Shown: positions 1-8,708 of the stretch, piece by piece
How positions within the stretch are numbered: position 1 is the stretch's first letter
Layout of the letters: the number at the start of each line of letters is the position of its first letter
Assembly: GCA_029244725.1 (NCBI GenBank)
Contig: JAQWQJ010000054.1
Coordinates: forward strand, 1-64,000
Source: Paracoccaceae bacterium
GTDB lineage: Bacteria; Pseudomonadota; Alphaproteobacteria; Rhodobacterales; Rhodobacteraceae
DNA length: 64,000 nucleotides
Reading direction: 5' to 3'
Translations under genes and position numbers: made by a program
Notes under the pieces: model-generated
Told to the model about the DNA's origin: nothing
Database searches by the model: none
The model's input: the letters and a program-made list of their open reading frames with translations, nothing else

Positions 1-103
1 CACATAAACTGGCCGCAGTTCGAGCCGTGGTTCCGGCAACAAAATGCTCGACCAGGCGACCCTGTTTATACTTACTTAAGCGACTCTTCCGCATGCTTCC
101 CAT
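1..103 (-). CDS. IS1595 family transposase, N-terminal fragment (truncated by the window edge)
   Basis: A 34-codon open frame starts at ATG 103, or at the second ATG at 94, and continues past the edge. It reads MGSMRKSRLSKYKQ, then GRLVEHFVAGTTARTAASLC. That matches the N-terminal helix-turn-helix-like region of IS1595/IS1016 transposases, whose later part carries the catalytic DDE-type domain, not visible here. AAAAGGTG lies just upstream of ATG 103 as a ribosome binding site. Whether the full gene is intact is unknown. Confidence 0.72.
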   Translation of the reverse strand, partial: MGSMRKSRLSKYKQGRLVEHFVAGTTARTAASLC

Positions 104-138
104 GATAACACCTTTTTCGCGTTATCTGGGTCAGCCCC
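1..138 (-). mobile_element. Left end of an IS1595-family insertion sequence (partial)
   Basis: Read on the minus strand, the stretch begins near 138 with GGGGCTGACCCAGATAACGC, which looks like a terminal inverted repeat. It leads within about 35 bases into a transposase reading frame that runs off the left edge. The frame's N-terminus resembles IS1595 (IS1016-like) transposases from memory. Only one end is visible, so the second inverted repeat and the target duplication cannot be checked. Confidence 0.7.
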
Positions 139-193
139 ATAATCTTTACTGAAAGGCGGTTGGCTTACAAAGCAGCAATTTGACAGAGCGACG

Positions 194-793
194 CTAAGTC
201 GGCCGCAATTTCGGAGGTTTTGGCAACATTCGAAAAGGACTATTCAACCGAATGACCTGCGCCAGATTGACGACCAAATCCCCGCCAGTAGCTTTTGAGG
301 CTGTCCCGCCAACCTCAGAATAGACACTCATTAACACCAGATAGCCGTTCACGGTTGCTACGCCTTGCCAGTTTTTGGGATCGCCGCCGGGAATATAAGT
401 GTCCCCGCCTGATGCCAGATGCACAAGGCTGACGCCTTCGGTTGATTTGGTATCCAATACGCCTTTATCGCCAACCATAGAGGCCAAGCGACTAGAGCTG
501 GCCAATCCATCTGCGCGTTCCTGCGAAACCGAAATCACGATGATTGCATTGTTCACGGGACCAAACGCCTTGCCGCGTGTAATGACATTGCACCCGCCCA
601 TGACAACAAAGCCATCTTGCGGTTTGCTAATGCCCGTCTCAACGCAGAACCCAGAGGGCGCTGCGATAGTAACATCGCCACCGTGCACATCGACCGACCG
701 AACGGCGTCATCCGTTGGCCCAAGGCTTACGAAATCTGCGCCCGTACAGGCACTGAGTAAGATCAAGACCGCAAGGGTCGCTATCTGTTTCAA
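194..793 (-). CDS. Putative lipoprotein of unknown function
   Basis: A 199-residue protein begins at a TTG codon. It has a short positively charged N-terminus, a hydrophobic stretch and a lipobox LLSAC ending at Cys16, so it should be a lipid-anchored envelope protein. The mature part is rich in Gly, Val and Ser, with two cysteines near residues 49 and 68, and no motif I recognise. It is divergent from accD and lies 55 bases from the insertion-sequence end. No function is proposed. Confidence 0.7.
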   Translation of the reverse strand: MKQIATLAVLILLSACTGADFVSLGPTDDAVRSVDVHGGDVTIAAPSGFCVETGISKPQDGFVVMGGCNVITRGKAFGPVNNAIIVISVSQERADGLASSSRLASMVGDKGVLDTKSTEGVSLVHLASGGDTYIPGGDPKNWQGVATVNGYLVLMSVYSEVGGTASKATGGDLVVNLAQVIRLNSPFRMLPKPPKLRPT

Positions 794-988
794 AAATCTC
801 TCATCGTGTTGTTATCCAGCGCGCCGTTTTTTGCTTTTTTGATGGCGCTAAGCTGCTTCTCCCAATGTCTTGGGACAACGGAATAATTGACTGTGCGCTT
901 TCAGACAAGCCTGATCCGCCGACTCTGGATTGCAACTGATCGCAAGGCCGCTTATTTAGGTCTGTAACAACGCTCTCAGGGAACTGCG
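794..988. promoter_or_regulatory. Divergent intergenic region between the lipoprotein gene and accD
   Basis: These 195 bases separate two divergent genes and must hold both promoters. A TTGACT hexamer near 887 could be a -35 box for accD, but I see no convincing -10 at proper spacing. No other structure is evident. Confidence 0.35.
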
Positions 989-1903
989 ATGAACTGGATA
1001 TCAAACTACGTCCGCCCGCGAATTAACTCCATTTTTTCACGGCGCGAAGTGCCCGAGAACCTTTGGAAGAAATGCGATGAATGCGGAACCATGCTTTTTC
1101 ATCGCGAATTGGCAGATAATCTAAACGTTTGTACTAATTGCGATCACCACATGGCGATCACACCGCGTGCACGATTCGAAGCGCTCTTTGATGGCAGCAT
1201 TTTCGTCGAGGTCGACGTACCCGAGCCCTTGACTGATCCACTGCACTTTAAGGATCAGAAAAAATATCCCGAGCGGATGAAAGCGGCCCAAAAGAAAACC
1301 AACGAAAAAGAAGCGATGTTGGTTGTTGAGGGTGAAATTGGACGCACACCGATCGTAGCGACGGCGCAGGACTTCTCGTTTATGGGCGGATCAATGGGCA
1401 TGTACGTCGGCAACGCGATTATCGCAGCTGCTGAACGTGCCGTTGAATTGAAGCGTCCGCTAGTATTGTTCTCAGCCGCCGGGGGCGCGCGCATGCAAGA
1501 GGGCATCCTGTCCCTGATGCAGATGCCGCGCACCACAGTTGCCGTTCAAATGCTGAAAGAGGCCAAGCTTCCTTACATTGTGGTTTTGACGCATCCAACG
1601 ACTGGCGGCGTAACCGCATCCTACGCAATGCTAGGGGACGTTCAGATCGCTGAACCCAATGCACTGATTTGTTTCGCAGGCCCACGCGTGATTGAACAAA
1701 CGATCCGCGAAAAGCTGCCCGAAGGCTTTCAGCGCGCTGAGTATCTGTTGGATCACGGTATGTTGGACCGTGTGACCAAACGCACCGAGATGCGCGAAGA
1801 GCTTATCACCATAATCCGCATGTTGATGGGCAACGGCCCGGCGATCAAAGGTGATCTACCTGCGCCGACACCAGAACCTGAAGCAGACGTAGCGAAGGGA
1901 TGA
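989..1903 (+). CDS. accD: Acetyl-CoA carboxylase carboxyltransferase subunit beta
   Basis: This 304-residue protein is the beta half of the carboxyltransferase that moves the carboxyl group from biotin to acetyl-CoA, giving malonyl-CoA for fatty-acid synthesis; it works with AccA in the cytoplasm. The N-terminal zinc ribbon is clear, with Cys29, Cys32, Cys48 and Cys51. The crotonase-type core follows with the usual glycine-rich oxyanion segments around GGARMQEG and TTGGVTASYAMLGD. Length is normal for the family. It overlaps folC by ATGA, a long-conserved accD-folC pairing, so the two are probably co-transcribed and translationally coupled. Confidence 0.97.
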   Translation: MNWISNYVRPRINSIFSRREVPENLWKKCDECGTMLFHRELADNLNVCTNCDHHMAITPRARFEALFDGSIFVEVDVPEPLTDPLHFKDQKKYPERMKAAQKKTNEKEAMLVVEGEIGRTPIVATAQDFSFMGGSMGMYVGNAIIAAAERAVELKRPLVLFSAAGGARMQEGILSLMQMPRTTVAVQMLKEAKLPYIVVLTHPTTGGVTASYAMLGDVQIAEPNALICFAGPRVIEQTIREKLPEGFQRAEYLLDHGMLDRVTKRTEMREELITIIRMLMGNGPAIKGDLPAPTPEPEADVAKG

Positions 1904-3174
1904 CCGCCGTTTCATCGGACGTCATCCTCGACAGGATGATGGCGCTGCACCCGAAAATAATCGACCTAACGCTGGATCGCGTTTGGCGATTATTGGAACG
2001 CCTGGGCAACCCCCAGAACGATCTTCCGCCCGTCATTCATATCGCCGGAACCAATGGCAAAGGCTCTACCCAAGCGATGATCCGCGCGGGGCTTGAGGCT
2101 GCTGGCAAAAGGGTACACGCATATACGTCGCCGCATCTCGCACGATTCCACGAACGTATCCGTCTTGCGGGGGAATTGATCTCTGAGGACTACCTGACCG
2201 AGGTTCTGGACGAATGCTATCAAGCCAACGGCACTGAAAGCATCACCTACTTTGAGATCACTACCGTTGCTGCGATCCTTGCGTTTGCGCGCACCCCTGC
2301 GGACTATGTCTTGCTTGAGGTTGGTCTTGGTGGGCGGCTGGATGCTACAAATGTGGTTGCGAAGCCAGCGCTGACGATCATCACACCGGTTTCCTACGAC
2401 CATCCACAGTTTCTAGGCGAAACGGTCGCGGAAATCGCAGGCGAAAAGGCTGGAATCATCAAACGCCTCGTTCCTTGTGTTGTTGCGCGCCAAACTGAAG
2501 ACGCGATGGATGTTATCGAAGCGAAAATCACCAAACTCGGTGCCCCGATGTTGGCCGAAGGGCAGCATTGGCACGTATCCGAAGAACGCGGGCGTGTTGT
2601 ATATCAAGACGACAATGGGCTGCTCGACCTACCGCCACCATCACTGATGGGCGGCCACCAGTTTCAAAACGCAGGCGTCGCCATCGCTGCGCTGCGTCAC
2701 CTTGGTTTTGACGACGCATCCTGTGAGGCCGCTGTAACAAAAGCCGTTTGGCCTGCACGCATGCAAAAGCTAAAATCCGGTCCCCTACTAGAAAGCGCGC
2801 CAAATGCCGAATTCTGGCTAGACGGTGGCCACAACGCCGCGTGCGGCATCACCTTGGCCGAAACATTGTCTCGGCTGCCGCAACGTGAAACCCATTTGAT
2901 CTGCGGGATGATGAACACCAAGGATGTCTCGGGCTATCTTGCCCCATTGGTGCCTTTTGCGGCCAGTCTTACAGGCGTATCCATACCCGGTGAAACGAAC
3001 ACCCTACCCGGCGATGTAACTGCTGCTCACGGTACGAGTTCAGGCATTCCCTCGTCGATGGCCAATTCTGTCACCGAGGCTGTTACTGAAATCACCGCGA
3101 CGAACCCACAGGCCCGTATTCTTATATGTGGTTCGCTCTACTTGGCTGGCACTATCCTTAGAACGCACGAATAA
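1900..3174 (+). CDS. folC: Bifunctional folylpolyglutamate synthase / dihydrofolate synthase
   Basis: This 424-residue Mur-ligase-type enzyme adds glutamate to dihydropteroate and to folates. The ATP-binding loop GTNGKGST is at residues 50-57. The family's early motif GLEAAGKRVHAYTSPHL follows, with YFEITTVAAI and LLEVGLGGRLDATN further in. The C-terminal glutamate-ligase domain has the LDGGHN motif. The start is fixed by the ATGA overlap with accD. Nothing looks altered. Confidence 0.96.
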   Translation: MTAVSSDVILDRMMALHPKIIDLTLDRVWRLLERLGNPQNDLPPVIHIAGTNGKGSTQAMIRAGLEAAGKRVHAYTSPHLARFHERIRLAGELISEDYLTEVLDECYQANGTESITYFEITTVAAILAFARTPADYVLLEVGLGGRLDATNVVAKPALTIITPVSYDHPQFLGETVAEIAGEKAGIIKRLVPCVVARQTEDAMDVIEAKITKLGAPMLAEGQHWHVSEERGRVVYQDDNGLLDLPPPSLMGGHQFQNAGVAIAALRHLGFDDASCEAAVTKAVWPARMQKLKSGPLLESAPNAEFWLDGGHNAACGITLAETLSRLPQRETHLICGMMNTKDVSGYLAPLVPFAASLTGVSIPGETNTLPGDVTAAHGTSSGIPSSMANSVTEAVTEITATNPQARILICGSLYLAGTILRTHE

Positions 3175-3356
3175 TCCCATCGATTGTCACAAAACGTCTT
3201 GGGAGAGCTGTCTAAGGAGGAGTTTGGGTGCAAAGGGCCGATGCTTGTTGCATTCCGGGCGATCTGTATTAGGTGACCAATCAAAGAGCACGTTGGTACG
3301 CATTCCATAAAGCGTGGTTTAAGCAAGTGCTAATTTTGACTAACGGAGAGTGAACC

Positions 3357-3866
3357 ATGGATACCCCACAGACAGTGCCTGAACTTATTGTTGCCGCGCA
3401 GGACAACGCAAAGGTGCTTCAAAATACAATTTTGGGTGTTCAGGAACAATCGAACGGCCAATCCGCGACTCCAAATCTGGCTAAAGAATTCCACGAGGCA
3501 ACTGTCGCGCTTAAGCTAGCGGCTATTGATGCGTTCACTCTTTTCGAGGCACGCATGCAGAACCATTTCAAGCGGGGACCGTTTTCGCGAAAACTAGAAG
3601 CCGCGCTATTGAAGGCTGGGCACTCAGACCTCGCTGCCAGAATCCATGAGTATTACCTTGTGATCAATGTTCTTAAACACGGAACAGGCGCGAGTTACCG
3701 CGAACTGCGCAGCACCTCAGGTGAATTTTTTAAAGTGAACGCCACCGATAGTATCGATCCTGACGACGACCATATTTCGTTAAGCCATGTGGACATTGAT
3801 GTTCCGGGCTTTTTTGACGGCCTTACGACGACACTTCTCGAGGCTCACGAGTTCCTGGAAAATTGA
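3357..3866 (+). CDS. Conserved-looking hypothetical protein, mostly alpha-helical
   Basis: A 169-residue cytoplasmic protein with no signal peptide or membrane segment. GGAGAG precedes the ATG at good distance. The middle is helical. A YYLVINVLKHGTG segment near residues 100-112 recalls the NxxKHGxG signature seen in several uncharacterised families, some possibly HEPN-like, but the canonical RxxxxxH HEPN motif is absent. It sits between folC and trmL on the same strand, separated from folC by about 180 bases with no gene, so it probably has its own promoter. Function unknown. Confidence 0.7.
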   Translation: MDTPQTVPELIVAAQDNAKVLQNTILGVQEQSNGQSATPNLAKEFHEATVALKLAAIDAFTLFEARMQNHFKRGPFSRKLEAALLKAGHSDLAARIHEYYLVINVLKHGTGASYRELRSTSGEFFKVNATDSIDPDDDHISLSHVDIDVPGFFDGLTTTLLEAHEFLEN

Positions 3867-3948
3867 TGCCCTTTGAGTTTGGTTGACGGAAATTCTATCT
3901 GGTGCATGGCGAGTGCTAGGTTCCCAAATAAGAAAGCCTTCACATCCC

Positions 3949-4422
3949 ATGTCTGATCCCTGCCTAAAAATCGTTTTGGTAACGCCCGAAATTCCATACA
4001 ATACAGGCGCCATTGGGCGGACTTGCGTTGCGCTGAACCTTGAGCTGATATTGATCAAGCCTTACGGGTTTTCCCTCGATGAAAAGGCAGTCAGGCGGGC
4101 CGGAACCGACTACTGGAAATACGTTAACCTAAGCGAATATGATAGTTGGCAGGATTTCCTGAGTGCACGCAAACCTTCGCCGGAAAGCCTATATTTATTT
4201 GAAGAACACGGCGCGCAAACTGTCTACGAACCCGACTATCCACAGGACGCCTATCTGGTATTCGGGTGTGAATCCAAAGGCCTGCCAGCGGAAATTTTAG
4301 ACGGGATGGAAGATCGAACAGTGCGCTTGCCGATGCTCGATACACGCGTTCGTTCGCTCAACCTAGCAAACGTAGCTGCCGCGGTAATCTATCAAGCCAT
4401 GCGACCCCAGTTAGGCGGCTGA
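3949..4422 (+). CDS. trmL: tRNA (cytidine(34)-2'-O)-methyltransferase TrmL
   Basis: A 157-residue SPOUT methyltransferase that methylates the 2'-hydroxyl of the wobble base in leucine tRNAs using S-adenosylmethionine. The knotted cofactor-binding region is visible as FGCESKGLP (105-113) and LPMLDTRVRSLNLANVAAA (127-145); NTGAIGRTC (18-26) is the family's N-terminal motif. The open frame extends upstream to a TTG at 3883, but ATG 3949 gives the usual length and puts the first beta strand at residue 7, so I chose it. It converges on zapE with 17 bases between stops. Confidence 0.93.
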   Translation: MSDPCLKIVLVTPEIPYNTGAIGRTCVALNLELILIKPYGFSLDEKAVRRAGTDYWKYVNLSEYDSWQDFLSARKPSPESLYLFEEHGAQTVYEPDYPQDAYLVFGCESKGLPAEILDGMEDRTVRLPMLDTRVRSLNLANVAAAVIYQAMRPQLGG

Positions 4423-4439
4423 GCGTGATCGAAGCGCCT

Positions 4440-5495
4440 TTAAGCGCCCCAATCATCCGCCTGCATCTCACGCAATCGACTGGCCGTACGCTCAAATTCA
4501 AACACGCCCTCGCCCTCAACATAAAGCGTCTCGGGTTTTGACGCTGCCGAACAGATCAATCTGACTTTTGCTTCATAGAGCGCATCGATCAACGTCACAA
4601 AACGCTTTGCTTCGTTAAAGTTGTTGCGCGACAGGTTCGGGATGTTTTCCAACACTAGGACGTTCACTGCGTCGGCCAGTGCCAAGTAATCCGCCGCGCC
4701 CAGCAGTTTACCGCACAGATCGAAAAAGCTTGCGCGGGCGACGCCGTTTCTGAATTGCGGCACCAAGACGTCTCGGCCTTTCACTTTAAGGATCAAGGGC
4801 GACGCCTGCCCACCCGTGAAATCCTTCCAGACCCCGTCGATTGCCGCGCGGCTTTCGGCATTGATCGGGGTGAAATAAGTCGGGTTGCCGGACAATCGAT
4901 CTTGTCGATAGTCCTTCGGGCTTGTCAGTTCCCACACCACCAGTTTTTGGTTCAGTAATTCAATAAACGGCAGGAACAATTGCCGGTTCAGTCCATTTTT
5001 ATAGAGATCGTCTGGCGCACGATTTGACGTGGTGATGACCACCACACCAGCCTCAAACAGCAGTTCAAACAGGCGACCTACGATCATGGCGTCGGTGATA
5101 TCGGTGATCTGCATTTCGTCGAACGCCAACACTTTTAATCGGCGGGCAACATCAGCGGCCACAGGTTTTAGCGTGTCTTCTATGCCGTCTGCGCGGGCTT
5201 TGTGCATAGCCTCATGGATTTCTTGCATGAAGGCATGAAAATGGACACGAAGCGCCGGGGCTGGACAGTATTCTACGAAAAGGTCCGTCAACATGGACTT
5301 CCCGCGGCCCACTCCGCCCCAAATATAGAGACCCTTTGGCGGCGGGGGTGCTTTCTTAAACCACCCCTTTTTTACCGGCTCAGAGAGCGCTACGCGAATG
5401 TTTTCCAACTGGGGCAAAGCAGCTTCTTGCGCGGGATCAAGTGTTAGATCTCCTGCGGCGCATCGGGCGTGGTAAATTTCCAAAAGGCTTTGCAT
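4440..5495 (-). CDS. zapE: Cell division protein ZapE (AFG1-like ATPase)
   Basis: This 351-residue P-loop ATPase belongs to the AFG1/ZapE family, whose bacterial members act on FtsZ at the division site, mainly under stress. Walker A is GGVGRGKS at 60-67, a Walker B-like VLAFDEMQITD lies near 118, and a sensor-like VVITTSNRAPDDLY follows. Family hallmarks such as VHFHAFMQEIH (about 83) and NLSRNNFNEAKRFVTLID near the C-terminus are present. It is a single gene, convergent with trmL and divergent from the MFS gene. Confidence 0.94.
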   Translation of the reverse strand: MQSLLEIYHARCAAGDLTLDPAQEAALPQLENIRVALSEPVKKGWFKKAPPPPKGLYIWGGVGRGKSMLTDLFVEYCPAPALRVHFHAFMQEIHEAMHKARADGIEDTLKPVAADVARRLKVLAFDEMQITDITDAMIVGRLFELLFEAGVVVITTSNRAPDDLYKNGLNRQLFLPFIELLNQKLVVWELTSPKDYRQDRLSGNPTYFTPINAESRAAIDGVWKDFTGGQASPLILKVKGRDVLVPQFRNGVARASFFDLCGKLLGAADYLALADAVNVLVLENIPNLSRNNFNEAKRFVTLIDALYEAKVRLICSAASKPETLYVEGEGVFEFERTASRLREMQADDWGA

Positions 5496-5635
5496 ATCTC
5501 GATTTAGCGCGCGATGGCGCGTCCATCAACCATCGAACCGCACGCTGTTCAGGAAAACCAAGTCGCAGCGTCACCAAGTGTTCTGATTGACTGTTGCTGG
5601 AAATCAGCTACCGCTGGTCTGGTTAAGGACACAAA

Positions 5636-6868
5636 ATGCAAAAATCCACTCCATTAATCACACCAGTTTTGATCGCTGGCTGCATCATTATCCTGATCAG
5701 TTTTGCCGTTCGCGCCAGTTTCGGCGTGTTCCAAATTCCGGTCGCTCAAGAGTTTGGATGGCTGCGGGTCGAGTTTTCACTTGCGCTTGCAATCCAAAAC
5801 CTAGCCTGGGGATTTGGGCAACCGATATTCGGCGCGATTGCAGAGAAGGTGGGCGACAGAAAAGCCATCATCCTTGGCGCGCTTGCCTATGTATTCGGCC
5901 TGATGATGACCGCGGGTTCGGTCACGCCGCTGGCGCATCAGATATACTCCGTCCCGATAGGGTTTGGCGTCGCGGGCATGGGCTTTGGGGTCATTCTTGC
6001 AATTGTTGGAAGGGCATCTTCGGACGAAAACCGATCAATGTCTCTGGCCATCGCAACGGCTGCTGGCAGCGCCGGACAGGTGTTTGGCGCGCCTATTGCC
6101 GAACTGTTGTTGGCCGCAATGAGTTGGCAGTCGGTGTTCATGGTCTTTTCGGCCGCAATTATTTTATCACTGCTTGCATTGCCGATGATGAAGGCGCCCG
6201 CAGCGTCTAAAGCTCAGCTTGAAGAAAGCATGGGCAGTGTACTGAACAAGGCATTTCGCGACCCGACTTTTGCGATGATCTTTTTGGGGTTTTTCAGTTG
6301 TGGCTATCAACTTGCCTTTATCACAGCCCACTTTCCAGCTTTCGTAACCGAGATGTGCGGGCCAATCTTACCAGGCGGCGCTTTGTATTCCATCGGGATT
6401 ACTTCAACGTCTGTGCTAGGCGCTGTGGCTATTTCGTTGATTGGTTTGGCAAACATTGCAGGCACCTTGGCCGCAGGATGGGCGGGCAACAGGTGGTCTA
6501 AGAAATACTTGTTGGCCGGAATTTACACAGGTCGGACCTTGATTGCGGCTGTGTTCATTATGATGCCGATGACACCGACATCTGTAATCATATTTTCCGT
6601 TGCAATGGGATCACTATGGTTGGCGACGGTTCCGCTAACCAGCGGTTTAGTCGCGCATATCTATGGATTGCGTTACATGGGTACGCTTTATGGCATCGTA
6701 TTTTTCAGCCACCAACTCGGCAGTTTTTTGGGTGTTTGGCTTGGTGGTCGAATGTACGATATCACGGGCGATTACACCGCCGTATGGTGGGTTGGCATCG
6801 GCGTCGGTGCGTTTTCGGCGATCGTGCACTTACCGATCAAAGAGCGCCGACATGAAGCGATCAGCTAG
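5636..6868 (+). CDS. MFS transporter, substrate unknown
   Basis: A 410-residue inner-membrane protein of the major facilitator superfamily. About twelve hydrophobic segments can be traced, with a loop after the sixth (near APAASKAQLEES) dividing the two halves. The motif GWLRVEFSLALAIQNLAWGFGQP is typical of the monocarboxylate / oxalate-formate antiporter-like subgroup, suggesting organic-anion transport, but this is inference. The stop overlaps the convergent hydrolase gene by 4 bases. Confidence 0.88.
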   Translation: MQKSTPLITPVLIAGCIIILISFAVRASFGVFQIPVAQEFGWLRVEFSLALAIQNLAWGFGQPIFGAIAEKVGDRKAIILGALAYVFGLMMTAGSVTPLAHQIYSVPIGFGVAGMGFGVILAIVGRASSDENRSMSLAIATAAGSAGQVFGAPIAELLLAAMSWQSVFMVFSAAIILSLLALPMMKAPAASKAQLEESMGSVLNKAFRDPTFAMIFLGFFSCGYQLAFITAHFPAFVTEMCGPILPGGALYSIGITSTSVLGAVAISLIGLANIAGTLAAGWAGNRWSKKYLLAGIYTGRTLIAAVFIMMPMTPTSVIIFSVAMGSLWLATVPLTSGLVAHIYGLRYMGTLYGIVFFSHQLGSFLGVWLGGRMYDITGDYTAVWWVGIGVGAFSAIVHLPIKERRHEAIS

Positions 6869-7794
6869 ACGTTCTTAAGGAAGAATTCAGCAATCTCCTT
6901 GGGATGAGAATAGGTCAGCCCGTGTTGGGCATCTTCAAGGATCTCTTGCCGCGCGCCACGGTTCCATTGGGCGAGAACGCCAAGCGCCTCAATCGGAATA
7001 ACCTGATCCTGTTTTGCCCAAATCGCTAAGACCGGCACCCCATCTGCGGCGATCTTTTTGTGTTTACTCTCGAACTCTTCACCAAAGAAATGTTCTTGGC
7101 AGGACATAAGCGCCGGCCAATATCCACGACGGTAGGTCTGTTCAATTTGACGATCGCGTACAGTATCGGCACCGATTTCATCATTGATGTATTTTCTAAG
7201 CGATCGCCCACCAAACATGAGGCCGAGCCATCTGTTAAGAATTGGCAAGTTGGTCACTCTGGCCAGGCCCCGCTTGCGTTCTTGCGGCATTACAACGCCG
7301 CCTGCCCCTATCAGCATCATTTTGTTCACGCGTTCCGGTGATCGGGCGGTATATCCGGTAGCGATCATACCACCCATCGAGTAGCCAAATATAGAAAACT
7401 TGTCCGTGACGCCTTGATCGAAAAGCAGTTCATCAAGCTGTCTCAGGAAAAACCCGAGGTTCTGATCTTCGGCGGAATTGTCCGAGTACCCTCGCCCGTA
7501 GATGTCGTACGTCAACACCCGCCAACCCTTCATCGACAACGCAGTTGCTAGGCCGACAAATCCAAATGCTGGCGTGCTGAGGCCGTGCACACAAACAATA
7601 ATCGGTCCATCTTCGGGACCAAACCAGCGATAGTGGGTCACGCCTGAAGGAAGCTCTGCAAACTTCCCCGGCGCTTTGGCCCGGGCTTCTATAGTATCCA
7701 TCGCATTGCGCCGACTTTCTGCAATTCGAGGTGCTAACAGAAAACCCACCACAGCGAGACCGAGTAATATCATCGCCCAAGTCAAAATGCTCAT
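6865..7794 (-). CDS. Alpha/beta hydrolase with N-terminal membrane anchor
   Basis: A serine hydrolase of about 309 residues. The nucleophile elbow is GYSMGG; a late Asp in WAKQDQVIP and His in DAQHGLTYSHP complete a plausible triad. One hydrophobic N-terminal segment (ILTWAMILLGLAVVGFLLAP) probably anchors it in the membrane. The frame opens at ATG 7806, but ATG 7794 has GGAG seven bases ahead and forms an ATGA overlap with the upstream gene, so 7794 is preferred. It is last in a four-gene minus-strand operon. The substrate is unknown. Confidence 0.87.
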   Translation of the reverse strand: MSILTWAMILLGLAVVGFLLAPRIAESRRNAMDTIEARAKAPGKFAELPSGVTHYRWFGPEDGPIIVCVHGLSTPAFGFVGLATALSMKGWRVLTYDIYGRGYSDNSAEDQNLGFFLRQLDELLFDQGVTDKFSIFGYSMGGMIATGYTARSPERVNKMMLIGAGGVVMPQERKRGLARVTNLPILNRWLGLMFGGRSLRKYINDEIGADTVRDRQIEQTYRRGYWPALMSCQEHFFGEEFESKHKKIAADGVPVLAIWAKQDQVIPIEALGVLAQWNRGARQEILEDAQHGLTYSHPKEIAEFFLKNV

Positions 7795-8708
7795 GTGGCT
7801 CTCCATTGATCTAAGATATAAGCGCTGGTCATCAGATCGAGATGCGCACCGCCGCCGTTTTTAAACAACGTGATTTCGTCATCACTGCGTCGGCGTATAT
7901 TGGCGATGTCATAATAGTCCGCCCCAATGTCATCCTCAGTGATTGCCCCGCTTTCAAGAGGGAAGATCAGCTCTCCAATGTGGTCGACAGTGGTGCTTAG
8001 GCTGTCCACAAATACCGACGCGCGCTGCATGGCGGTGTCGTCAGCCTCTCGCATGTCAGGTCGGTATGCACCTATTAAATCAACGTGCTGACCGGGGAGA
8101 AGCCATTCGCCTTTGATCACAGGCTCGGACACCATCGTGGCCGATGTGATGATATCCGCTTGGGAAATAGCGGTGGGAAGATCGTCCGCAACGTCAGTAT
8201 TCGGGAACTTACGTGCAAGTTCCTCGGCCTTAGATTTTGTGCGATTCCAAATGGTGAATTGGGCCTCTGGGAAACCAGTGCCGTAAGCTTGGCGCAGATT
8301 GTTTGCGACCTCACCCGCCCCGACGATCAGTATTTTACGACTGTCATGTCGCGCCAATTTAAGTGCCCCAAGCAGACTGTCGCCCGCAGTTTTCCATTTG
8401 GTCACCAGCCTGAAATCAAGGTAGGCGGACAGATCCCCGTCAGCATCGTCAAACAGGCTAACGCTGCCGTGGATCATCGGCTTGCCCAAATCGTGGTTGC
8501 CCGGAAATACCGTCGCCGACTTTACCAGAACGCCCATGCCATCAATCCATGCGGCGCGCGATAGCAGGGTGTCTTTACCGCGATAGAGTAGCGTATCTTT
8601 TATCTCGGCCTTGGGCAGTGCATGCGCATGTTCAAGCGCTTGTGTCAGACCAATCCAATCGAGGATTTGGTCACCTTGATCGAACGGAATAAAGTCTGGT
8701 TGGCTCAT
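7791..8708 (-). CDS. Ornithine cyclodeaminase / mu-crystallin family protein
   Basis: A 305-residue NAD(P)-dependent enzyme of the OCD/mu-crystallin fold. The Rossmann fingerprint ILIVGAGEVANNLRQAYG lies near residues 126-143, and HVDLIGAYRPDMREAD resembles the conserved segment after it. Members deaminate ornithine to proline or reduce cyclic imines or keto acids, and the reaction cannot be picked from sequence alone. It overlaps both neighbours by four bases (ATGA), within the operon running from the EamA gene to the hydrolase gene. Confidence 0.9.
   Translation of the reverse strand: MSQPDFIPFDQGDQILDWIGLTQALEHAHALPKAEIKDTLLYRGKDTLLSRAAWIDGMGVLVKSATVFPGNHDLGKPMIHGSVSLFDDADGDLSAYLDFRLVTKWKTAGDSLLGALKLARHDSRKILIVGAGEVANNLRQAYGTGFPEAQFTIWNRTKSKAEELARKFPNTDVADDLPTAISQADIITSATMVSEPVIKGEWLLPGQHVDLIGAYRPDMREADDTAMQRASVFVDSLSTTVDHIGELIFPLESGAITEDDIGADYYDIANIRRRSDDEITLFKNGGGAHLDLMTSAYILDQWRAT

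Noticed and set aside
399-842. A 147-codon plus-strand frame opposite the lipoprotein gene
   Set aside because: The minus-strand frame has a signal sequence and lipobox; the opposite frame is a shadow without motifs.
3211-3280. AGGAGGAG followed by a GTG frame of 14 codons between folC and the unknown gene
   Set aside because: Very short, no terminator or conserved context, and low complexity of evidence; likely chance.
5587-6210. A 207-codon frame overlapping the start of the MFS gene
   Set aside because: It is a shifted reading of the MFS transporter; no ribosome binding site, and the transporter frame has clear membrane helices and family motifs.
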